Notes: generated from the sequence alone by a model not told the origin. A stretch of DNA of 64,000 nt from CAVUPF01 sp963777915 (GCA_963777915.1 CAVZSH010000003.1:682001-746000); one strand, 5' to 3'. Shown: positions 41,131 to 49,546, numbered from the stretch's first letter. Translations and numbers: made by a program.

Positions 41131-41850
41131 CTACGGATAGCCGAGGCTCGCCAGGTACTCGATCCTGGCGTCGATCGCGGCGCAAAAGTGGCGCCAATCG
41201 AGCTGGGGCGATGGCTCCTGCGGGCCGGGATCCTCCCGCGAGGATACGAGGTAACAAACGGCGTCGTAAAGACCCTCATCGAGAAAGCGTTTTCCAGTGA
41301 TCACGAACCGCTGTTGGTAGGACCGACCCCGCCAAACCTCATCCGCCGGGAACGGTCCGTTTCGGAGCCTAACGGGGTGCCGCGACTCCTCCTTGTCATC
41401 TATAAGGAAGAAGTAACCGAGCCATGGGGGCTCCGCGCCGACCAGCGAGCTGATGTTGGCACGAGACAGGTCGGCGGAGCTGCCGAGCGCCTCCTCGACT
41501 CTGTTGTTGTAGTTATTCCCAAACGAGGGTCCGCCAAGCGCCTTCAGCTCTATCGCGGCGACCAAGACTCCGCGGTGGACAACCACGAGGTCCCAGTCCT
41601 TGGTCGGCCGGTAGAAGGCTGGTAAGACAACTCCGCTGCCCTTTGCGCCAATGGACTCCATCGGATAGCCAGCGTCGGTGAAGAAGCGTGAGATCAAGTT
41701 CACGACTGGGTTGAATTGCCCGCCACCTCGGACCGCCTTCGAGGAACCCTCGGCTGTGGACTGAATCGCCTTGGCTGCTGCAAGCTGGTCATCCCTCGCT
41801 TGCCAATACGCCGCGATAGCGATCTCCAAGTCTTGACGCGTCGGAGCCAT
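41131..41850 (-). CDS. PaeR7I/XhoI-family type II restriction endonuclease
   Basis: The 239-residue protein matches the PaeR7I/XhoI family: RPTKDWDLVVVHRG, VLVAAIELKALGGPSFGNNY and NNRVEEALGSSADL. A PD-(D/E)xK active site is visible at Asp87, Glu101 and Lys103. Family members cut CTCGAG between C and T; that specificity is inferred by family. ATG 41850 directly follows the stop of the methyltransferase gene, so the pair forms an operon with the methyltransferase made first, a common protective order. Confidence 0.9.
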   Translation of the reverse strand: MAPTRQDLEIAIAAYWQARDDQLAAAKAIQSTAEGSSKAVRGGGQFNPVVNLISRFFTDAGYPMESIGAKGSGVVLPAFYRPTKDWDLVVVHRGVLVAAIELKALGGPSFGNNYNNRVEEALGSSADLSRANISSLVGAEPPWLGYFFLIDDKEESRHPVRLRNGPFPADEVWRGRSYQQRFVITGKRFLDEGLYDAVCYLVSSREDPGPQEPSPQLDWRHFCAAIDARIEYLASLGYP

Positions 41851-43494
41851 TCAGGCGGGCAGCGTGTCGAGCCCATACAGGCGGAGCACTGTCTCGGTCG
41901 CTGCTTTCCTATCTCGTGTATCGAATGCCCGGGTCAGCGCCTCCTCGGCATCCGGGCCAATGGCGCTCGGTTCCGGCACGCGGATCCGACGCAAGTACTG
42001 AGCCTGGAAGCGGAGATAGCCGCCCCGCATCCTCACCGAGTAGGCCTCGATGAAAAGGTTCGCGACATCGCTCAACAGAATCCCACCCAGGACACGTAGA
42101 TCCCAGCGATCAGAGGTAACCCAGTACAGGTTGTGGTGTGGGTAGGTCTTACCGGGGTCCAGAACTGGGAAGATCGCCTCCTTGAAGTCCGGTAGGTAGA
42201 GCTTGGGCCTCTCGGCCAGACCTTCGATGACCCGATCGATCGTCTTGTGCCAGGGACCGTTCTTCGCGGTGTGGCGCTTGGCCAGCGCGGATCGGTATCG
42301 CCCCAGGTACTCGGCCAGTTGAGGCCAGTGGCGCAGATCGACGAGACCATCTGCATCCCAAGGGTTGGCCAGTAGCTTCCCCGACCACTCGACCCGGCCC
42401 GAGGCGATGTCGCGTGGAAGTGCCAATGGGAGGAGCCTCTGCGGCTCGACGAGGTCGGGGTCTTCGACTATGAAGACCTTGTCGGCACCCGTTGCGATCC
42501 CGATCCCAACTCGGGTTCCGGTATCCGGATCCTCTAGCGGGGGAAAGGATGCCTCCAGATGAGCAATGACAGCAAGCCGATCGGGGGATCCGCTCGGCCA
42601 GCCGGACGGGCCTTGAAACCAGCCGTGAAGGCGCGCGGCACGGTAGCCGCGGCCGGTAGCGGTCTCGGTTCCATAGCCACGGACGAACCCCGCCACCTCT
42701 CGGGCCTCACGCTCTTCGAAGCCCGACGTGGCCTCGATGACCAGAGGGCCGCGTGTCTGTCCCCCGCGCCGCAGGACGGTAACTGCGGGGTAGGCGTCGA
42801 CCTCATCCTCAAATGCGTCGACGCCTGTCATCGAGACCAAGACGTCGACCGCCCATCCTTCGGTTACCATCGCGCGAAGGCGGGCGCCATAGGCGTTGCG
42901 CATCCATCGGTCGGCGCAGATGAAGCTAAGTACGCCTCCGTCGCGCAGCGCCCGAAGGGCGTGCTCGTAGAAGCCGACGTAAACATCGGCGCGTCCACCC
43001 ATCGTGTGGCAGGCTCGGCGGTATGCGTCCGAACGCTCGCGAGGCACCGACTCCAGCCGGACATACGGCGGATTCCCAAGCGCGAAGTCGACGGAGCGTT
43101 CGAGCGGCGGGTCCAACAAGAAGTCCCTACAACGAACCCACCGTTTGGAGAGCGCATCGGCGAGGCTGCTCTCGACTCCGTCGGAGGCCAGCGCGCGCCG
43201 GACAGCCAGGCGGCTGCTATCGACGTTGCCGGGTAGTAGATCGAAGGCGAGCAGAGAGTCGTGCGCGTCTTCCAGACTCCTCCCGTGCTCGCGAGCCGAC
43301 AGCAGCAGCCTCTCGACGACCGGTACGAGGAAGGCACCCGATCCGCATGACGGCTCCAATGCCGTGGCTATCGCCAGATCGCGGTCGGGAACGTAGCCGG
43401 CTAGGTCGAGGATCAGCTCTACAACCCACCTGCGAGTGAACACCTCTCCGTGCTCTTCAGCACGTTCTATTGGTAGGGGTTGGCTCGCTTTCAT
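41851..43494 (-). CDS. type II N6-adenine DNA methyltransferase of the PaeR7I-type system
   Basis: The 547-residue protein has SAM motif I EPSCGSGAFL (residues 47-56) and catalytic motif IV NPPY (about 141-144, in FALGNPPYVRLESV), in the order of gamma-type adenine methyltransferases. The large C-terminal half (FPVLDPGKTYPHHNLYWVTS, YLRRIRVPEP) resembles the target-recognition region of the M.PaeR7I/Eco57I-like group. ATG 43494 is chosen; the frame is open to 43686 but crosses a 32-bp palindrome that is more likely regulatory. It protects host DNA from the adjacent endonuclease. Confidence 0.9.
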   Translation of the reverse strand: MKASQPLPIERAEEHGEVFTRRWVVELILDLAGYVPDRDLAIATALEPSCGSGAFLVPVVERLLLSAREHGRSLEDAHDSLLAFDLLPGNVDSSRLAVRRALASDGVESSLADALSKRWVRCRDFLLDPPLERSVDFALGNPPYVRLESVPRERSDAYRRACHTMGGRADVYVGFYEHALRALRDGGVLSFICADRWMRNAYGARLRAMVTEGWAVDVLVSMTGVDAFEDEVDAYPAVTVLRRGGQTRGPLVIEATSGFEEREAREVAGFVRGYGTETATGRGYRAARLHGWFQGPSGWPSGSPDRLAVIAHLEASFPPLEDPDTGTRVGIGIATGADKVFIVEDPDLVEPQRLLPLALPRDIASGRVEWSGKLLANPWDADGLVDLRHWPQLAEYLGRYRSALAKRHTAKNGPWHKTIDRVIEGLAERPKLYLPDFKEAIFPVLDPGKTYPHHNLYWVTSDRWDLRVLGGILLSDVANLFIEAYSVRMRGGYLRFQAQYLRRIRVPEPSAIGPDAEEALTRAFDTRDRKAATETVLRLYGLDTLPA

Positions 43495-43546
43495 CGTCGA
43501 GTGTTTCACTGCGGCGGACGTCGAGAGCGTAGGCGAGAACGCGGCG

Positions 43547-43578
43547 GCCAACGCTGGCGGCCGGCCGCCAGCGTTGGC
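43547..43578. promoter_or_regulatory. perfect 32-bp palindrome upstream of the R-M operon
   Basis: GCCAACGCTGGCGGCC (43547-43562) is followed with no spacer by its exact complement (43563-43578), 53 bases upstream of the methyltransferase ATG. It could be an operator, a cruciform or a transcription-attenuating hairpin. No controller protein gene is adjacent. Confidence 0.6.
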
Positions 43579-43971
43579 GGTGCCTGTCATTCTCCACAAC
43601 TTCCCCGAGCAACCCGGTATTCCCGTTGCGATCGCGTGTGCACTGGTAGGTATCCGGCTGAACGGCCATGAGGGCAGCCGCCGCACGGCTTCGCCGTGTC
43701 AAAGTCGGCTGCTCCGTCGTTCAGCCGGCTGCCCCTGCTCCGGCGATTCCGCGCCGTGGCGCCTTTCAGGGCGAGACGTTCAAGTGCTGCCGGCTGACGC
43801 CTGAGGCAGGTGGCGTCAAGTGGCTGGCGGTGTCGCCGCGGGCCCGATTGGGGGCTCGGGGCGTCGAGATGGGGGCGAGGCTGGACCCCGAAAGGAACAG
43901 CCTGGTCCCCGCTCACCCCACGACCGGCGGCTGAGCCCGGCGCGGCTCGCTCGGTCTCTGCGCCAGCGCCG
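43579..43971. other. gene-free segment with a long fold-back
   Basis: No gene is supported between the R-M promoter region and ssb. CCGGCTGAACG (43654-43664) pairs with CGTTCAGCCGG (43718-43728), and inside it CACGGC/GCCGTG (43684-43698) forms a second hairpin, so 43654-43728 can fold into one branched structure. Confidence 0.45.
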
Positions 43972-44331
43972 TCAGGCAGCGGCCACGGCCTGGTCTTTGC
44001 CATCTGGGTCGGATTGCGATGCGGACTCAAGCTCGCCGGGCGGTGAGTCGAGGAACTCGACCCAGCCGATCACGCTGTAGCGGCAGCGCTTGGCGTCCTC
44101 CGGGCCGCGCCACTCGTCGTAGGCGAGGCGGCCGCTGACGCCGACGCGGCTGCCCTTGTGCATGAACTCGGCGCAGATGTAGGCCTGCTCGTCGAAGGTG
44201 CGGACGTCGACGTAGGTCGTCGGATGACGGCCGTTGTCGACCGCGAGCCGCATCTCGCAGATCACCCGCTCGGCGCGGTGGATCAGCTCTGGGTCGTGGG
44301 TGAGGTGCCCGCTGAGGGTGACGTTGTTCAT
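43972..44331 (-). CDS. ssb: single-stranded DNA-binding protein
   Basis: The 119-residue protein is an OB-fold SSB: MNNVTLSGHLTHDPELIHRA, ICEMRLAVDNGR, TTYVDVRTFDEQAYICAEFM, KGSRVGVSGRLAYDEWRGPE and RYSVIGWVEFLDSP. It is shorter than chromosomal SSBs and lacks the acidic DDDIPF-type tail that recruits partners, which fits a plasmid or phage-type SSB. ATG 44331 follows AGGAG. It is divergent from the HNH-recA pair. Confidence 0.9.
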   Translation of the reverse strand: MNNVTLSGHLTHDPELIHRAERVICEMRLAVDNGRHPTTYVDVRTFDEQAYICAEFMHKGSRVGVSGRLAYDEWRGPEDAKRCRYSVIGWVEFLDSPPGELESASQSDPDGKDQAVAAA

Positions 44332-44526
44332 CGGTGTGCTCCTGGCAATCGTGGCTTGACGAGCCGGTCGGCTCTGAGGGGTTGAATCGGGGTGGGGGGA
44401 GATTCGCCCCCTCCCCCCGCCGGGGGCGGCGGTGCCTTGGAGGGTCGCTGGCGGACTCGACTGTGGCGGGGCGGCTGGCTTGAGGCGCTGGGGGGAGAGA
44501 TCGGGGCCGGCCGGGCTCAAGCCAGC
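44332..44526. other. divergent intergenic region between ssb and the HNH gene
   Basis: This 195-base gap should hold promoters for both directions. A C- and G-rich block at 44395-44432 can form a weak hairpin. I see no convincing -10/-35 pair. Confidence 0.35.
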
Positions 44527-44934
44527 ATGAGGACGATGGGGGCCAGCCGGCTCGCTCGGTCTGCCGAGCGGCTCCGCTCGGGCGCGATGGCGCCTGTCCC
44601 GCGGGTCGCCGCCTCGCCCGCACAACGGCGCAAGGTGGCGGGGCTGGGGTGCGCGGTGTGCGGGCGGCGGCCGGTCGACCCAGCCCACCTGGTGCCGCAG
44701 CGGCTCGGCGGCTGCGCGCATCCCGCTTGCGTGATCGGGCTCTGCCGCACCCACCACCGGCTCTATGACATCGGCGAGCTGCGGCTGGCGCCCCACCTGC
44801 GGCGCGGCTTCGCGGCGGAGCGGCGCCACGCGCTGCTTCACGTCGGGGCGGCGAAACTGCGGCGCGCCCTGGCGGAGGGCGGCTGGCCGGCACCCTGGGC
44901 CGAGGAGATCCAATCGACAGGAGGGAAGCGATGA
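44527..44934 (+). CDS. HNH/DUF968-like zinc-finger nuclease protein
   Basis: About 135 residues. A Cys/His cluster GCAVCGRRPVDPAHLVPQR followed by CAHPACVIGLCRTHHRLYD has the C-x2-C ... H ... C-x2-HH arrangement of HNH-type nucleases found in phages and plasmids (DUF968-like). It may nick or process recombination intermediates. ATG 44527 is chosen; the frame is open to 44392 but the upstream part is Gly/Pro-rich shadow. The stop overlaps the recA ATG (ATGA), so the two are translationally coupled. Confidence 0.7.
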   Translation: MRTMGASRLARSAERLRSGAMAPVPRVAASPAQRRKVAGLGCAVCGRRPVDPAHLVPQRLGGCAHPACVIGLCRTHHRLYDIGELRLAPHLRRGFAAERRHALLHVGAAKLRRALAEGGWPAPWAEEIQSTGGKR

Positions 44935-45983
44935 GCAGGAGCAACGGGTATGAGGGCGGCGGGGCGGTCAAGGACCTGGCCGGCGCCCTGGCGATGATCG
45001 AGCGGGCCTTCGGCAAGGGCTCGGTGATGTCGCTGGGTGAGGGGCCGCTGGCCGAAGTGGAGGCGGTCTCGACCGGGGCGCTCTCGCTCGACCTGGCGCT
45101 TGGGATCGGCGGGATGCCCAGGGGGAGGATCGTCGAGGTCTATGGGCCGGAGTCCTCTGGCAAGACGACGCTCGCCTACCACGTGATCGCCGAGGCGCAG
45201 CGGAGCGGCGGGCGCTGCGCGTTCATCGACGCCGAGCACGCCCTCGACCCGGCCTACGCGGCGGCGATCGGGGTCGACACCGACGCCCTCTTGCTCTCCC
45301 AGCCCGACTACGGCGAGCAGGCGCTTGAGATCGCCGACCTGCTGATCCGCTCCGGGGAGGTGGCGGCGATCGTGATCGACTCGGTGGCGGCGCTGGTGCC
45401 GAAGGTGGAGCTGGAAGGGCAGGTCGGCGATCAGACGGTCGGGGCGCAGGCGCGGATGATGAGCCAGGCGATGCGCAAGATCGCCGGCAACCTGCGGCGC
45501 AGCGGCACGCTGTGCCTGCTCACCAACCAGCTGCGCGAGAAGGTCGGCGTCACCTACGGCCCGACCGAGACCCAACCCGGCGGGCGGGCACTCAAGTTCT
45601 ACGCCTCCCAGCGGCTCGACATCCGTCGCGTCGAGACGCTCAAAGACGGGACCGAGGCGGTCGGCAACCGGGTCCGGGTAAAGGTCGCCAAGAACAAGGT
45701 CGCAGCGCCGTTTCGGGTGGCCGAGTTCGACATCGACTTCGGGGTCGGCATCTCCAAGGCCGGGTGCATCCTCGACCTCGCGGTCGAACACGAGGTGATC
45801 GCCAAGCGCGGCGCCTTTTACTCCTTCGGTTCCGAGCGGCTCGGACAGGGGCGCGCCGCTGTCAAGACGATCCTTGATGAGCGTCCGGAGCTGGCCGAGG
45901 CGATCGCAATGCAGGTGCGGGGGGCGTTGGGGGTCGAGGCAGCACCAGCGGGGAGCGTCGAGGCCGAGGCTGTAGCGGCGTAG
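44931..45983 (+). CDS. recA: RecA recombinase, element-borne
   Basis: The 350-residue protein is a full RecA: FGKGSVMSLGEG, Walker A GPESSGKTT (residues 72-80), CAFIDAEHALDP, Walker B IVIDSVAALVPK, loop L2 region TNQLREKVGVTYGPTETQPG and KFYASQRLDIRRVETLKDG, and the C-terminal domain GAFYSFGSERLGQGRAAVK. The start and length fit. The neighbours are ssb, an HNH gene, a coupling-type ATPase and replication-relaxation genes, not recX or cinA, so this is probably a second recA carried by a plasmid-like element rather than the housekeeping copy. Presence of another chromosomal recA is assumed, not shown. Confidence 0.92.
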   Translation: MSRSNGYEGGGAVKDLAGALAMIERAFGKGSVMSLGEGPLAEVEAVSTGALSLDLALGIGGMPRGRIVEVYGPESSGKTTLAYHVIAEAQRSGGRCAFIDAEHALDPAYAAAIGVDTDALLLSQPDYGEQALEIADLLIRSGEVAAIVIDSVAALVPKVELEGQVGDQTVGAQARMMSQAMRKIAGNLRRSGTLCLLTNQLREKVGVTYGPTETQPGGRALKFYASQRLDIRRVETLKDGTEAVGNRVRVKVAKNKVAAPFRVAEFDIDFGVGISKAGCILDLAVEHEVIAKRGAFYSFGSERLGQGRAAVKTILDERPELAEAIAMQVRGALGVEAAPAGSVEAEAVAA

Positions 45984-45987
45984 GCGC

Positions 45988-46662
45988 TCAGGGCTCGGCC
46001 TGGGGTGGCAGTGGCAGATCGCGGATGAGGAGTTTGGGCCAATGGTGCCCGGCCGCGAGTCTTTCCAGCTGCTTGCGGGGCCGCGGCGCCGCAAAGGCGA
46101 CGACGGCGTCGTAGTGAGCCATGTGAGCCTCAAGGACGCTGCGAGTCCGCTTCTGCTCTGCGGCGCGAAGCTGGATCACGATCGCATGGCGCTCGGAGCC
46201 GATCTGGACCACGGCGTTGGGTCGGTGGCCATGTTTGCCGAGCTCGCGAACCAGTCTGCGCGTGCAGATCCAGGATGCCTCGGGAGCGCGCCTGAGGATC
46301 AGCAGGCGCACCTCGTTGGTGGCACGGATCCGCGCCATCGCGCCCACCCCAGGGGCGCCAGGCCGAAACCCGGTGCCTGAGAATCGGGCTCCGCGGCCCG
46401 TCAGCCAGACCCAGCGCGGCTCGGCGATCAGGAAGCGCCCGTAGTCGGCATAGCCGGCTTGGGCGAGGTGCTCTGCCAGCCTCGCGGCCTGCTCTGCCTC
46501 GCAGCCGATGAAGCGCGCCAGCTGGTCGAAGGGGATCCCCCTTTGCTCGGCGATCAAACGCAACAGCTCCGACTCCCAGGGCTGCGGAGAGCGTAGCGGG
46601 CGAATGCGACGCGGGCCTTGGCCCGATCGGGGCAGCTTGGCCCTCTCAGTTGAGATCGCCAC
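45988..46662 (-). CDS. replication-relaxation family (Replic_Relax-type) protein
   Basis: The 224-residue protein has a winged-helix-like N-terminal half (SELLRLIAEQRGIPFDQLAR, FIGCEAEQAARLAEHLAQAG, YGRFLIAEPRWVWLTGRGAR) and a C-terminal alpha/beta half (NEVRLLILRRAP, HAIVIQLRAAEQKRTRSV, HYDAVVAFAAPRPRKQLERL). The order resembles PF13814 plasmid replication-relaxation proteins. It is clearly related to the gene at 47955 in both halves. It is the last gene of a three-gene minus-strand operon, 6 bases after the ATPase gene. Molecular activity is not established for the family. Confidence 0.68.
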   Translation of the reverse strand: MAISTERAKLPRSGQGPRRIRPLRSPQPWESELLRLIAEQRGIPFDQLARFIGCEAEQAARLAEHLAQAGYADYGRFLIAEPRWVWLTGRGARFSGTGFRPGAPGVGAMARIRATNEVRLLILRRAPEASWICTRRLVRELGKHGHRPNAVVQIGSERHAIVIQLRAAEQKRTRSVLEAHMAHYDAVVAFAAPRPRKQLERLAAGHHWPKLLIRDLPLPPQAEP

Positions 46663-46668
46663 GCTTCC

Positions 46669-47961
46669 TCACCCCTCTTCGTCGAGGTAGGGGATCTGCT
46701 TCGGCACGACAGCCTCGACCGGCTGGTTGGGGCGGTCGAGCGGCGCCGGCTCTGGCAGGGCGACCCGCCCCGCGCTCGGCGCCCGCTCAATCGCGACCTT
46801 GGCAGCACGGCCGCGGCGGATCACCCAGGCCACTCCAGTGGCCAGCTCGCGGATGCGGTCAGGGTCGACCTTCGGCCGCTGTTGCTGGCGGGCAACGCCC
46901 TCGCGCACCCGAATCGCGCCCTCGTAGCGGTGGGTCAACTCAACCGCGCGCTTGCAGCCTGCCAGGGCGGCGATCTCCTCCGGATCGTTGACGGCGTGGA
47001 CGATCACGGTCTCGACCGAGCCGAGGATGCGGTCGCGTTGGCTGCGGGACCCCATCCCCGACGGCGTCTGTGGAACCAGGATGAGGCCGGTGTTGAAGCT
47101 GCGCGCCTGCTCGACCTTCTTCGCTACGTCCGTGTAGGTGGCGATCGCGGAGAACTCGTCGGCGATCAGCACGCAGAAGCGACCGCGCGCCTTGCGCTGG
47201 GTGAAGTAGTGGGCGAAGTCGGCGAAGAGCAGGCAGGCGGTGCCGGCCGCGTCCTCGCCGAGCGCGACCGAGTCGAGCTGCAGATAGGCGGCGTCGGCGT
47301 CCTCCCAGGACCAGCTGCCGTCAAGGGCGCAGCCGAGCTGGCCGAAGAAGGCCTCATAGCGCAGCCGCACCTGGCTCACCTTGTCGCGAGGCAGCGAGAG
47401 CACCGCGCTGCCCGGCCCGTGGGCGTTCAGCAACAACTCGTAGTCGAGGCGCCACAGCAGCTCGGCGCTGGAGCGCGGCGGCCCGTCGGGGTGGTTGCAG
47501 GCGAGTTGCAACGCCGTCTTGGCGATGTCGCGGTAGTAGGCGGCGGGACCCTCGGGAGCGAACCTGACGACCTCCAGGAGGCGGTTGGAGATCCCCCGCC
47601 AATCGCCGCGCCAGGCGTCGAAGGGCTGGTTGGGGAAGACCTGCGCCCGACGGCCCGCCTCGCGCATCAGCGCGGTGAAGCGTTCCGCCGATCCACGATC
47701 GCCCTTCGCGTCGAGGTAGAAGACCTGCGCGTCGCTCTTCGACGCCACCTGGTGGGCGATCCGCATCGAAGTCTCCGTCTTGCCGGTGCCGCTGGCGCCG
47801 AAGATGACCGCGTGGCGGCGCATCTGCTCGAAGGGCCAGACCAGGCTCGCCCCGCTGATCGGCAGCACCAGCTCGCCGGCAAGGCGCGAGCCGAGCAGGA
47901 CGCCGTCGGGGCCGCCCGGCGCGTCTCCCTGGACTGAGCGGGCCTTGCGGCGCTTCAGCAT
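46669..47961 (-). CDS. TraG/FtsK-like coupling ATPase
   Basis: The 430-residue P-loop ATPase shows Walker A IFGASGTGKTETSMRIA (GKT at 60-62), QVFYLDAKGDRG, Walker B FCVLIADEFSAIATYTDVAK (near 266-270), and GLILVPQTPSGMGSRSQRDR ... ETVIVHAVNDPEEIA. This fits type IV secretion coupling proteins (TraG/TraD, TraM-recognition type) and HerA/FtsK-like translocases. No transmembrane segment is seen, so it is a soluble form. It overlaps the upstream replication-relaxation-type gene by 7 bases, and a second such gene follows. A role in moving or remodelling plasmid DNA is inferred. Confidence 0.8.
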   Translation of the reverse strand: MLKRRKARSVQGDAPGGPDGVLLGSRLAGELVLPISGASLVWPFEQMRRHAVIFGASGTGKTETSMRIAHQVASKSDAQVFYLDAKGDRGSAERFTALMREAGRRAQVFPNQPFDAWRGDWRGISNRLLEVVRFAPEGPAAYYRDIAKTALQLACNHPDGPPRSSAELLWRLDYELLLNAHGPGSAVLSLPRDKVSQVRLRYEAFFGQLGCALDGSWSWEDADAAYLQLDSVALGEDAAGTACLLFADFAHYFTQRKARGRFCVLIADEFSAIATYTDVAKKVEQARSFNTGLILVPQTPSGMGSRSQRDRILGSVETVIVHAVNDPEEIAALAGCKRAVELTHRYEGAIRVREGVARQQQRPKVDPDRIRELATGVAWVIRRGRAAKVAIERAPSAGRVALPEPAPLDRPNQPVEAVVPKQIPYLDEEG

Positions 47962-48626
47962 GGCTCGCCCTCCGGCAAGCGGCGCACCGCCAGCTTCGGC
48001 CAGCGATCCTCCGCCTGGACGCGCTTCAGCAGGTTGTAGGGGAGCGGGCCGCAGAAGTAGATGACGGCGTCGTAGCGGTTGCTGTGCTCTGCGACTATGC
48101 GGCGGATCTCGCGATCGCGCTTGGTCGAGAGCTCGGCCTCGATCGCATGGCACTCGCCGTCGATCTCGAAGACACCGTCGGGCAGATGGTCGTTGGGGTC
48201 GCGTCGACGAAAGACGGCGCGTTCGCAGACCCAGCGCCCCTGTGGGGCCCGCCGCGCGAGGTAGAGGCGGACCTCGTTGACGGCGCGGCGATGGGCGAGG
48301 CTCGAAACGTCGGGCTCGCGATAAGGAAAGCCGGCTCCAGCCATGCGGGCGCCGCGGTGGCTGAGCCAAAACCAGGCGCAGTCGCGGATCAGGAAGCGCC
48401 GGTACTCGACCCGCCCCGCGGCCTCCAGCGCCTGCATCCTGCAAACCGCCTCCTCCAGCTCAACGTCCATAAAGCGCGCCAGCTGATCGAGCGGGATCGC
48501 CACCTGCTCGGAAAGCAATTGCAGGATCGGCAGCTCCTCGGCGCTCGGCTCGCGCCAAACCTCGCCAGAGCCGCGCGCCGGTTTCTCGCGACAGCGCTGG
48601 TCGGCCGGATTCGCCTGGGCGTGCAT
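47955..48626 (-). CDS. replication-relaxation family protein, second copy
   Basis: The 223-residue protein has the same two-half layout as the gene at 45988: LPILQLLSEQVAIPLDQLAR, MQALEAAGRVEYRRFLIRD, WFWLSHRGARMAGAGFPYRE, VNEVRLYLARRAPQGRWVCE, HAIEAELSTKRDREIRRIVA and RYDAVIYFCGPLPYNLLKRV. The central EAELS and HSNRYDAVIYF stretches suggest a nuclease-like fold, but no catalytic set is certain. ATG 48626 is chosen over upstream starts that lack conservation. First gene of the three-gene operon; its stop overlaps the ATPase start. Confidence 0.68.
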   Translation of the reverse strand: MHAQANPADQRCREKPARGSGEVWREPSAEELPILQLLSEQVAIPLDQLARFMDVELEEAVCRMQALEAAGRVEYRRFLIRDCAWFWLSHRGARMAGAGFPYREPDVSSLAHRRAVNEVRLYLARRAPQGRWVCERAVFRRRDPNDHLPDGVFEIDGECHAIEAELSTKRDREIRRIVAEHSNRYDAVIYFCGPLPYNLLKRVQAEDRWPKLAVRRLPEGEPC

Positions 48627-48985
48627 GGACTTGCCGCAGCACGCTTGCGTGCCAACATGCGAGTCCTGCGCGCCCGGGGCGAACCCAGAGCCCCGCCGGG
48701 AGGCCATAGTGCGGCTTTTGCAGTCTGAGTGCCAGGTTCTGCCCGCCCGCGCCGCTGCCTTCTCAGGCCACGAAGGATCGCGCCGGCGGCGATCCCTGCA
48801 AGCCCACTGCTAGCAGTGGGCTCCAGCGCGGCCCCAACCGCTCAGGGAGAGCAGCTTGCCTGCTGCAAACCCAGTCCCTGCGGGCCCCTGCGGCTGGCGC
48901 CTGACGCTGGCCCTTCGGGTTCCGGGATCGCCTCGACCGGCGCATTCGCGGCCTTCGTCAAGTCAGCGACGGAGGGAGGCACCAA
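48627..48985. other. divergent regulatory gap with a 22-bp palindrome
   Basis: This 359-base gap separates the ATPase operon (minus) from the sigma gene (plus). It contains the palindrome at 48801-48822. No gene is supported. Confidence 0.4.
48801..48822. promoter_or_regulatory. 22-bp perfect palindrome
   Basis: AGCCCACTGC-TA-GCAGTGGGCT is fully palindromic and lies between divergent operons. It is a candidate operator for a dimeric regulator controlling one or both. Confidence 0.5.
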
Positions 48986-49546
48986 GTGGCCACCGCAGAA
49001 CCTGCCCAGCCAGAGGCACCCCGGGCGAGCTCCACAGCGCTCGCGGAGCGGATCTACGCCGCGCACCGCGGCCGACTTCTGGCGATCGCGAGGCGCAATT
49101 GCGCCAGCGGCGAGGAAGCCGAGGATGCTCTTCAAGACGCCTTCACCCTCTTCATCGACCGCTTCGATCCCGGCGCCGGCCCGCCGCCGCTGGCCTGGCT
49201 CACCGTGACCCTGAAGCGCCGCTGCTGGGCGCTCTATCGCGGCCAGCGCAAGGTCGGGCAGCGTACGGTCGACCTGGACACCGCAGCCGAGAACGCAGCT
49301 CGACCCGACCTCCTCGGCGACCTTTCTCTGGGTCCCGACGAGCTGGCTGAAGCCACCGAGAGCCTCGCCGACATGCGCTCCCGACTGGCCAAGCTAAAGC
49401 CACAGGAGCGCCAGGCTCTGGGCCTCTTCGCCCTCGGCTACAGCTATGGCGAGATCTGCGATCTGACCGGCTGGACGCACACCAAGGTGAACCGGTGCCT
49501 AGCTGAGGGGCGGGCGGCTTTGCGTAGGGATCAGCCTGTCGCGTGA
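48986..49546 (+). CDS. ECF-type RNA polymerase sigma factor
   Basis: The 186-residue protein has sigma region 2 (ERIYAAHRGRLLAIARRNCA, EEAEDALQDAFTLFIDRFDP, LAWLTVTLKRRCWALYRGQR) and region 4 (LKPQERQALGLFALGYSYGE, ICDLTGWTHTKVNRCLAEGR). GTG 48986 follows GGAGGGAGG at good spacing. No anti-sigma gene is adjacent. A copy of its 3' end (TKVNRCL.EGRAALR) survives at 52305-52370. It may express the plasmid-type genes nearby; that is inference. Confidence 0.85.
   Translation: MATAEPAQPEAPRASSTALAERIYAAHRGRLLAIARRNCASGEEAEDALQDAFTLFIDRFDPGAGPPPLAWLTVTLKRRCWALYRGQRKVGQRTVDLDTAAENAARPDLLGDLSLGPDELAEATESLADMRSRLAKLKPQERQALGLFALGYSYGEICDLTGWTHTKVNRCLAEGRAALRRDQPVA

Noticed and set aside
43654..43728. 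Integron attC-like site
   Set aside because: The arms do not contain GTTRRRY/RYYYAAC core sites and no integron integrase or cassettes are present.
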